Assembly: GCA_002989075.1 (NCBI GenBank)
Contig: PSQN01000007.1
Span: 558,001 to 622,000 of the forward strand
Direction: 5' to 3'
DNA from: Arthonia radiata
Taxonomy: Eukaryota > Ascomycota > Arthoniomycetes > Arthoniales > Arthoniaceae
DNA length: 64,000 nt
Shown: piece after piece, positions 56,030 through 64,000 of the stretch
Layout: each line of letters begins with the position of its first letter
Position numbering within the stretch: position 1 is the first letter of the stretch
Position numbers and translations under genes: made by a program
The notes under the pieces: model-generated
Databases searched by the model: none
Told to the model about the DNA's origin: nothing
Seen by the model: the letters and a program-made list of their open reading frames with translations, nothing else

Positions 56030-57588
56030 CTACGACCAAAAACTCTTCGGCCTCTCCTCCTTCTTCCCATCAACCCACACATCAATCTTCTCATTCCAGA
56101 AACAGCACAATCCAGCCAATGACCCGCACTCCGGCGTCGTCTTGCCGAACTGGTAGTACCATACGATATCATCCAGCACCGTCTCTCCGTCGTCAGTTGG
56201 GATGACAAGGTCATAGTACTGCGCCTCGCCTTTGTAAGGGCATTGGGTTGTTGTTTTCTGCGTCTTATCAGCACTGCATCGAGGACGGTGGCCAAGACAT
56301 GCCTGGCTGTTATTTCATATAGAGAAGTTTGGCGGTAGCAGGGATCGGTATAAGACGGGGTCAAACACACCTTCGCACTCTCCCTCACCCATCCTTTCGT
56401 AAACGGAAGTGAGGTGATAGGAAAGTAATACCGCGTCGGCAGTAAAGTCTCATGCAAGTGGATGGCATGCGGCGTCTCGGCTAGCGTGATCGCTTTTGCG
56501 GGATCATCTGGAGCGGAGGGGGAGGGGACAGTGAATTTCAGATGCCGGTTCGAGACGAGGAGTTCGATGCGCTTGAACGGGTCCTTGGGGTGCACGTGGA
56601 TGGGCGTGTCTTCTTCGTACCATTGGTCTGTGGGGTGTGTTTAGTGTGGTGGGGTTGGCAGGAGGGTGGGAGTTGAGGGTGGCTGTTGGTGGTGAAGGAA
56701 ACAGAGGGGGCTATGGGTGGAGAGTAGGGTGCAAAGGATGGCATACCGACGGACGAAAACTCAACGCGCACGCGGCCGGAGAGTGCAGCGCCCGGCGAGT
56801 CCGCAGCGTTATCGCATTGGAACGAGAGTATTCGGTCGTTTGCGACTGTCTTGCCTTTGGGGCTCGTCACGCTAGCGATCTTGAATTAGCGTTCCCCGGC
56901 TTCCAATGTCGTAAACGCACGCTGCTATCCTTCGCGCGATGTGTGAGCGGCCTTACCTAACCTTCCACGTCGCCACCTTCGCACCCTTCTCCCCGGCCCG
57001 CTCATTCATCGTCCATTTCACGTTCTCGTCTTTGTGATCTGCGCCTTTGAAAGCGGACCATGGGAGCCAGAAGTATGGGTATCCGGCGTGCTCCCTGTGA
57101 GACGTCAGCATAAAGAATTGTCCACGGCGGCATCCACCTTGTCGTCATCAAGAGCTTAAGGCCTATAGGCGCATTGACACAAGCATGGCTGCCAAGACAG
57201 CTGCTAGGCACTGCTCCGCAGACGATGGGGTGAAATGCCGCGATGCTGACTTACCACACGTAAAGCACGTCGGTCGTATCCACGATCCAGACATCGTTGT
57301 GGAGGATGCGGACGCGGCGGGGCGTGGCGTGTGTTTTGTTAGGGCCGTCTGAGGCGAGGCGGGTGCCGAGAGTTAGAAGGCTGGGTGGTTAGCATGTGCG
57401 ATGGTCGAAGAGGACGCAAGGGCTGGAGGAGGCAACGCAAGGGAAGTGGAGGATAAATCAAGTGATGCTGAGGCTATTACTGTTCGCTGGTTGCTTCAAG
57501 CCTGGAGTGTATTCTGTTGAAATACGCAAATGCAAATTGTTCCTACTACAGAGAGTGCTTACTCCTTGTTGTCCAGTGGTAGAGGCAT
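56030..57588 (-). CDS. DUF427-domain protein
   Basis: Six exons (57588-57563, 57380-57255, 57094-56957, 56871-56747, 56627-56371, 56257-56030) join in phase to 299 aa. Two DUF427-like halves are visible: VRILHNDVWIVDTTDVLYVW with HAGYPYFWLPWSAFK, and IHLHETLLPTRYYFP with QCPYKGEAQYYDLV and CFWNEKIDVWVDG. Trp and Tyr residues are dense, as in the family. Biochemical role unknown. The first exon is only 26 bp (or 41 bp if an upstream Met is used) and its 182-bp intron is the least certain part. No single frame reveals the gene. Confidence 0.8.
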
Positions 57589-58308
57589 GCTTTTGATGAC
57601 CATGTGGTGCCTGTACCAATCTTGCGACGCCCGTTTCCTGCTGTATTATGACGATGGCGAGCAGTTCGAGATTAACGGAGCTTTCCTCGCATCAATAGCG
57701 TCGTACACTGTTTACTTGTATGGGAGTGTAGTCTGACAGAGCTGCAAGACGGCGGTAGTTCCGTTTGGCTGAGTCAAGCGGTGATGTCAGCTTACTACAA
57801 GGCGTCTTTTAGTAACAGTGTACGAAAAGCGCATGGAGGCTGTTTCATAACACTGAATGAAGAAAAAGGTGCATGAGACGAGTTCAGAGGAACGTGGAGT
57901 CGTGCGTGTCAAGATCAGTTGCCGACCCGCTGCTACAAAAGTCGAGCATCTTCGCATGGTGGTCTACTCCTCGAATGGCACTACGAACGCCAGATAGCGT
58001 CTGCGGCAAGAGACCTTGCTTGCTCTTGCAGGACGCTTGTGGGCTTTGCTGGTAATCAGTAGCTCCACTGATGGCTCGGCAATCTATACCAACGTCCACT
58101 GCGTGAACCAAAGTGGAGTCAAGCGATGGAAGCGCTGCAAACCCCACCGCACGTGAACACTGCATCCGAGACAGAAAGTGGGTATCATATTATTTCTGGT
58201 CTGCTCTCATGCACCTGATAGATATGACAACGACAACGTAATCTGTGATATCTATACAATTCATTCGAAAGTACCACCTCACACGACCGACACCTCTTCA
58301 TGCTACCC
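57589..58308. other. Intergenic, no supported gene
   Basis: Only short, non-coding-looking frames. Confidence 0.4.
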
Positions 58309-60010
58309 TCAGCTAGACTGATCCGGATCAGCACCCTTCTCGTTCAGACTCGCACTAACCTTTCTCTCGCTGATGACGCTCGTCCGCCTCATCGTGTGGT
58401 CGTCAGTCTCGTCGTACGCGATCAAGAGGCCACCGTTCTTGTCGTATCGATGCGGCTCGTGCTTGGCGATCTTGACACAGTTGAACCAGCTCGTCGTCTT
58501 CAAGAAGATGGCGTCCATCTCCTCCAATGACCGCAGCCGAGTCTCAGGGAAGAAGAAGTACGTGAACGGGAAGATGAAGGCGTTGATGACGGCGAAGATG
58601 ATATAGGTCTGGTACTTGATGTTGGCGAATGCAACCGGCGTGATCATGACGACCATGAAGTTGAACAGCCAGTTGGCTGACGTTGCCAATGCGTTAGCCG
58701 GCGCACGAATCCTCAACGGGACGATCTCAGCGGGGTACAGCCATGTCATGCCGAGCCAGCCGATGGCGAAGAAGGTGTTGAAGAGGAAGAGAAACGCAGC
58801 AGCGACAGCACCGGGTCCCTTCTGGTGCTCGAAACTAGTGCTGATGGCGAGTACGATCATGGAGATAGACATGCCCGCCGCACCTATCAGCATGAGCTTT
58901 CTGCGTCCGACCTTTTCAATGGTGAAGACGGCGATCCAGGAAGCAAGGAAGTACTCGGTGCCGTTGCAGGCGGCGAAGAGGCGAGAGGTGGTCCCATCGA
59001 AGCCTAGACTGTTCTCGTATATCGTCGCGGCGTAGTACGTGATCAAGTTGATGCCCGAGATCTGCTGGAACATCTGGTTGATGTAGGCCAGCGCTGTGCG
59101 GTGGAAGTGGCGGTTCTCGTCCATGGTGAACAGATCGGCGAAACTGCCCTTGGACATCTCCAGGACCGTGTCCTTGATCGCGGTGAATTCGTTCTGAATG
59201 TAGGGATCCCCGCGAGGTAGCTCGTTGAGGGCTTCGAGCACTTCAAACGCCTCGTCTTCTCGGCCCTTCAAAATCAGCCAACGGGGGGATTCTGGCAATC
59301 CGAGGATGGTGCAGAAAATGAAAACAGCAAAGACGATCTGAAAGGCGATAGGGAACCGCCAAGCGACTGGGTTGGGTGCTGTAAAGGACATCCCGAAGTC
59401 GATCCAATAGGAAATCATAATGCCACCAGTGATCAGCGCACCCTCGATCATGACCAATTGACCACGTCGATGAGCTTTGGACGTCTCAGATTGCCATGTG
59501 GGCACAGTGCTGGTGTTCATGCCGTTCCCAATGCCGGTGACGATACGACCAATAATGAAGTGTGGCAGTTGGAAAGCGGTGCACTGCAGGATCGCCCCAA
59601 TAGTCATGATGATGGAGCCCACAAAGATGGTCTTTTTACGCCCGAGGATCTGACCGACCCAGATGGTCAGCACTGCTCCACAGAAGCAGCCAACATTGTA
59701 CGATGCAACCGCAATGCCTGCGTCCCTGTTAGCGAAAGCGTGTGGTGAGCTGTAAACGCCTGACCTGCCTTGGTTGGTTGACTCTTGGGCACCCAGTTGC
59801 GCGTCGATGGACGGAAATTGGTTTGTGAACACCGGCAGAGCCAGCAGACCTCCCATCACGCCTTGGTCGTAGCCAAAGAGTCTGCGCGCATGTCAGTGAG
59901 GATGCCATACCGCATTCGCGGAGAGGAGCGCACAGGAAGTCAAGACCAGCTATAATACCAATGGCCCAATTCAGGCTAGAGCCTCTCATGCCGTAGAATT
60001 TCTTTCCCAT
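58309..60010 (-). CDS. MFS hexose transporter
   Basis: Exons 60010-59934 and 59881-58309 give 549 aa. The 52-bp intron restores GLDFLLFGYDQGVMGG in helix 1. Other sugar-porter motifs: ILGRKKT, GIGNGMNTSTVPTWQSE, LPESPRWLI, QQISGINLITYYAATIY, EKVGRRK, and FFFPETRLRSLEEMD. It should be a proton-coupled or facilitative hexose transporter in the plasma membrane. It is not a close duplicate of the 36-kb transporter. The C-terminal 60 residues are cytosolic and charged. Confidence 0.9.
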
Positions 60011-61583
60011 GATGGGCAGCTGTGATCGTTCACCCTTTGAGGTCGCGAAAGAGTACAAACCTTCTAGACTTGGAGACGCGGAATACGAGGTGCGTGCCCC
60101 GTGAAAGTGGTGATGCGATGCAGACGTAACGGAATAAGAAATCCGGGGCAGCTTTGGGTTTATAATCCCATCACGCACTGGCAGATTTGATGCGGAGATA
60201 GCGTGGATTCAGAGCTTGTCAAAATAGGCTCGGCGCATGGTGTATCCACTTGAAGGATGGCTCACTGCCGGAGGAAATTCGTCGCCATTGGCCCAGGAGC
60301 AGATCGGTGTGCAGAGTAAAGACCAGATGAGAACGTCTGCCTCGTGGCAGACACAAATGCGTTGTGTCAGGAGCACGTTGTGCCGCAAGCTGCGGAGTCT
60401 TCCCAAGCCATTGATCATGCGCTTGATCGAGCGCTTGCCGGTTACGGCGAAGACTTGTCCAATGGCGACCTCAGATTGATCTGATTAGGTAGTTTTTTAA
60501 CGACCTCCTCATCCCTGGGCATTGCTCAGAAAGGCCAGGCTCGAATGGGCACGCGATATTTGCCCACAAAGCTTCGAAACAGCTGCAATACGACGTCCAC
60601 GGAGCGCTCTGATGCTGTGTTTACATCCTTCGAACCTGGGGTACAAGCTTTGGAGGCAGACGCGGCGTGTGCGTCAGAGTTGTGTAAGCGGTGGAACGAG
60701 CTCTTAGCGTCGAGATCTTCAGCAAGCGAGGTAGGTTTGCCGGGAGGCGTCCCCAGGTCTTGAATCATGTCTAGCGAAGCCACCCGAGAGTCCGAGTCCC
60801 TAATCTTGCACGCTGCGAACCGTTTTCGCGCCCTCGGCCCAACTCCGACTTCTTCTGTTGCGTGAGACGCAAGTCATCGTTGCTGACCATCAAATATCTA
60901 CTCCATCCGGCCTCTTGACACCAAACTAGCCAGGCCAATGTAGGAACGCGCTTGGCGCATGCATGAGGTCCCTCGTAGCCGCGACTGCGACGTCGTTGCC
61001 CGGTCGTTTTGATAATTACCATCCTGGACCCCTTTTCATCAGGCTCTGGAGATCATCAATGAAGTCGGAGAGTCCCACGGTTTGTTTGCCTAGGCTACAA
61101 CTTCAGGCAAGCGGTATCTTGGCTGGAGATGAGGGAGGTAAGCAGATGCCTTGAGGCGCATGCCCAGCTTGGGAGGCCAGCACTCAGCTTGATACTGCCG
61201 ACCGTACGGTGTATCTGCGGACCTGCATTTGACAGTCAAGATGATAGGAGTCTATGCAATCATGGCCTGCTGATGTACGTACCTATGTTGGCCAAGACCA
61301 TCTAGATCAAAGCAATCGTAAGAGACACGAAAGGGATACGGATACCTCGAGGGCTGTAGCAAGATCTCGGAATGTCTCATTCGAACAGCTGGCGAGATGA
61401 CTACCTGATACTAGGTCTTTGAAGGCACCTGGGTAGTACCTTGACAACAGCATATTCAGTGATCTCGAATCCACCTACGGACTGCATAATCGTCTCCCAT
61501 CCACTCCACTAGTGATCACACATTGAACTCGCAAGTCTTCGTCGGGTGAGTGCATGCTCGGTACTAACGCATGCTCTTGTAGT
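60011..61583. other. 1.6-kb intergenic stretch
   Basis: Holds the hexose transporter promoter and the 3' side of the zinc-knuckle gene. An 85-codon minus-strand frame (60526-60783) has somewhat protein-like composition but begins with GTG and has no domain. No RNA gene or repeat seen. Confidence 0.45.
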
Positions 61584-63510
61584 CTACCACCCACCGGCAG
61601 TGACTCCACTGTCCCACTTTCCTGGTGCGGCGGCGGCAGCATCTGGAGCCTCGAAAGAGCTAGCCGCAGCATCCCCACCGGCACCGAAGCCTTCTCCAGA
61701 GTTGTCGAACCCCCCGCCCTGTTCTTCAGCAGGGGGCTTGGGGCAACGCGCACGTCCATGGCCGAACTCCTCGCAGTTGCTGCACTTCACTCTTGACCAG
61801 TCCTTGGGTTCGGAACACTCCTTCGCAGAATGGCCCTCAGCATCGCAGTTGCGGCACTTCATGACTCGCGGCTGGTCGCAGTCTTTAGCAAAGTGGCCTT
61901 CTTGTCCGCAGTTGCGACACTCGCCAGTTGGCTGGCGCGGCTTCTCGCAGTCCTTCGCAAAGTGACCCTCTTCACCACAGTTCCTGCAAGAGCCCCCACC
62001 ACCGCCTCCATTAGGACAATCCTTGGCCATATGACCCAGTTCGCCGCACTTGCGGCAGTCGACGCCTCCACCACCACGTGCACGCTCGACGCGGGGCTCG
62101 GTGCACTCGCGCAGTCGATGGCCTTTGTTACCGCAGTTCTCGCAGGCAGCCATGGCGTCAGGGGTCTCGGTGGGCTCCTGTGAGCAATTCTTGGAGATGT
62201 GACCGAGTTCTGGGTATCAGTTAGCAAGGTTCTCTACTAGATAGACAGCAGCCACGGTGGGCCTGCTGAGGTCCAAAATCGAGCAAATTCTTACCATTGC
62301 ACCGGCGGCATACTGGTTGGATCTGTTTCATGGCCTCTCCGGCGTTGGTGAGGCGCTCGAGGTTCTCATCCTGAGTAGCTGGCCATCCGTCTGCAAATGC
62401 TTGGCGCTTGGGCTTGCCAGTGAAAGAATAGAGGATACTGTAGTCGCACCCCTGTTTGCCTTGCAGACTCACTCGGGTCATGTGGATTGGGCATTCGCCT
62501 GGCTAGGAGATAGTTAGCTAGCCGACCTCATTGGAGCATGGCGGCTGCTCAAAGGTAGCAAAGTTCCCCCCGTATTGAAGAGCAGCCGCGGAGGGGGCTT
62601 TCGGGTCAAAAATAGGTCAAAACTCACCACGGCGATGAGATGGAGTCCCAGGCCACGCTTTCGAAACTCCTCTTCCAACTGGTGGTAGCTGATCTCAGCA
62701 TCGGCTTTGGCCAACGCCTGAACACCCTGTCGGAATTGGTCGGCGTCTCTGTCGGTCGCAGCTTCCTCAAGCTGTTTCCAAACTTCCTCAACGGTCATGT
62801 CGGGGACACCACTTCGGTCGATGACCCGGTTCAGCTCACACTCCGCGGCCTTGTGGCCCTCGCCGAGGCAGTTACGACACTTGTCAGGTGGCTTCTGAGG
62901 GCAGTCGCTAGCCCGATGACCCTGCTCTTCGCAAATGCGGCAGGTGCCGGTGAAGGGTCGATCGACCTTCTCATTGGTGCAGTCGGCTTTGTTGTGCCCA
63001 ACTTCGCCACAGTTGAAGCACTCACCCGTCATCTGACGCGGTTGAGGGCACTCTCGAGCGACGTGGCCGGGTTCGTTACAGCTGCAGACATGGTCAGCTT
63101 CTGCAGCGCGAGCGTAGCGGCTCGTGATCGTTAGTAACTCACTTGCGACAGATGATGGGTCCACGCTCGTCACCACCTTCGCCAGCGTCGAAGTCCCCAT
63201 TGGCGTGTTTGGAAGTGAAGTCAGCGTCCCCGCCGGAAGCTCCATTGGTATCCGACGCGAAGTTATCACCACCGCTCTGGAATGTGTTGTCTTTGGTGGA
63301 AGGGTCTTCCCAGGTTGCTGCTGTTGATTGATCCATGTCAGTGATGAGTGGTTGAAAAAAACAGTGGAGCATAGCAAAGCAGAATCAAGGCTAAATAGCC
63401 ATGCTGCTGCCCAAAGGTGAAGCTGAAAGAGCAGTGATAATGTGAGATTGTGGCTTACCCGACGGTTCTTCCCAACCGCCGCTTGCAGAAGCGACGCCCC
63501 AGCCTGACAT
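61584..63510 (-). CDS. CCHC zinc-knuckle protein (GIS2/CNBP-like) with eleven knuckles
   Basis: Five exons (63510-63459, 63320-63143, 63081-62628, 62502-62295, 62209-61584) give 505 aa in phase. Eleven CX2CX4HX4C knuckles are visible: four near residues 75-175, one rebuilt across the fourth intron (CRRCNELGHISKNC), and six in the C-terminal half. Between the groups lies a conserved helical region (YHQLEEEFRKRGLGLHLIAV, GWPATQDENLERL). Such proteins bind single-stranded nucleic acid and modulate translation or mRNA fate; yeast Gis2 has seven knuckles. The N-terminus is Trp/Gly/Asp-rich and the tail Ala/Gly-rich. Introns of 61-138 bp have good signals. Confidence 0.88.
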
Positions 63511-64000
63511 CGTTGTAGTTGGTCTTTGCCTTACTGATTGCGATGCAGGGAAGGCGCAGCTGATGAGGTCGATTGAGTTGGGTACAGTTGGTGGGCGGGC
63601 AAAATGTGTGGAGAGAGGATGAGGAAGAGATTTCTTCGGGGTGAAAGAGGAAGGAGCGGTCAAGTAAACAAACACCTCAGCGCGAGGAAGTCGCGACGTC
63701 ATTCGTTTCTGCCTTAATCAGGCCGACAGATGACAGTCAAGAGCAGAGCACATGGCCTGCACCACTTGTGGATGAGATGAGACCCTACTAGCTCGGTGGC
63801 GCTGCCCGATGAAGGAAGTGAGAAAATGTTAAACAGCTCGGTGGATACTCTGAATTACAAGAGTGGCTATGGATCGATGACAGAAGCGCGTCTTGACTCT
63901 GAACATTCCTGTCGAGCCGCACTCATAGTTGAGATGCATGCTGATAAGCATCATCGTGAGTTTGCCATCTCATGTCTCTTTTGAATCCCCTTTGATATCT
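63511..64000. other. Upstream region of the zinc-knuckle gene to window edge
   Basis: No gene supported in this part. Confidence 0.4.

Noticed and set aside
60526-60783. 85-codon minus-strand frame
   Set aside because: Starts with GTG, no exon partner or family; kept only as a note in the intergenic entry.
1-64000. CRISPR arrays, riboswitches, ribosome binding sites, operons
   Set aside because: The DNA is fungal nuclear sequence with spliceosomal introns; no array-like spacing of short repeats was seen.

Overview
The window is nuclear DNA of a filamentous ascomycete (Pezizomycotina). I infer Dothideomycetes, but that finer placement is not proven by the sequence. Four things support the call: many short introns (about 50-65 bp) with GTRNGT donors and CTAAC/CTGAC-type branch sites; fungal mitochondrial and chromatin genes; a GH7 cellulase; and a transposon with the repeat-induced point mutation (RIP) signature. 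Exon models below were built by hand from splice sites and checked only by reading-frame arithmetic.

Layout. Bases 1-5142 hold a LINE retrotransposon, cut by the left edge and inactivated by RIP. Next come YME2 (mitochondrial inner membrane), a three-copy degenerate tandem repeat, a divergent SUZ12-like Polycomb (PRC2) subunit on the minus strand, an F-box/LRR protein and the mitochondrial GTP/GDP carrier GGC1.

From about 16.1 to 31 kb the window is an accessory region. It holds short, fast-evolving genes without recognisable domains, mostly as neighbouring paralogues: a family with a tiny last exon encoding a hydrophobic helix (22.1 and 25.0 kb, with likely relatives at 18.6 and 19.2 kb), a small charged-protein pair (23.8 and 24.5 kb, the second frameshifted), and an F-box pair (27.3 and 28.9 kb, one with a GC-AG intron). 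Long stretches there have no gene I can support.

From 31 kb to the right edge the DNA is gene-dense and mostly conserved: fatty aldehyde dehydrogenase, GH7 glucanase, a sugar transporter, a mitochondrial PPR protein, the INO80 subunit IEC3, mitoribosomal protein mS35, a type-B carboxylesterase, ALG13, a GFA-fold protein, a Cdt1 C-terminal-like protein, a small membrane protein, a dysferlin-domain protein, AIM24, a DUF427 protein, a second sugar transporter and an eleven-knuckle CCHC protein.

The genes do not form one pathway and I see no secondary-metabolite cluster. Two themes recur: mitochondrial function (YME2, GGC1, PPR protein, mS35, AIM24) and chromatin or replication control (SUZ12, IEC3, Cdt1-like). 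The points most worth following are the orphan-gene nursery at 16-31 kb, a possible splice switch for the membrane anchor of the aldehyde dehydrogenase, and a shift from C-rich to G-rich coding strand along many genes.
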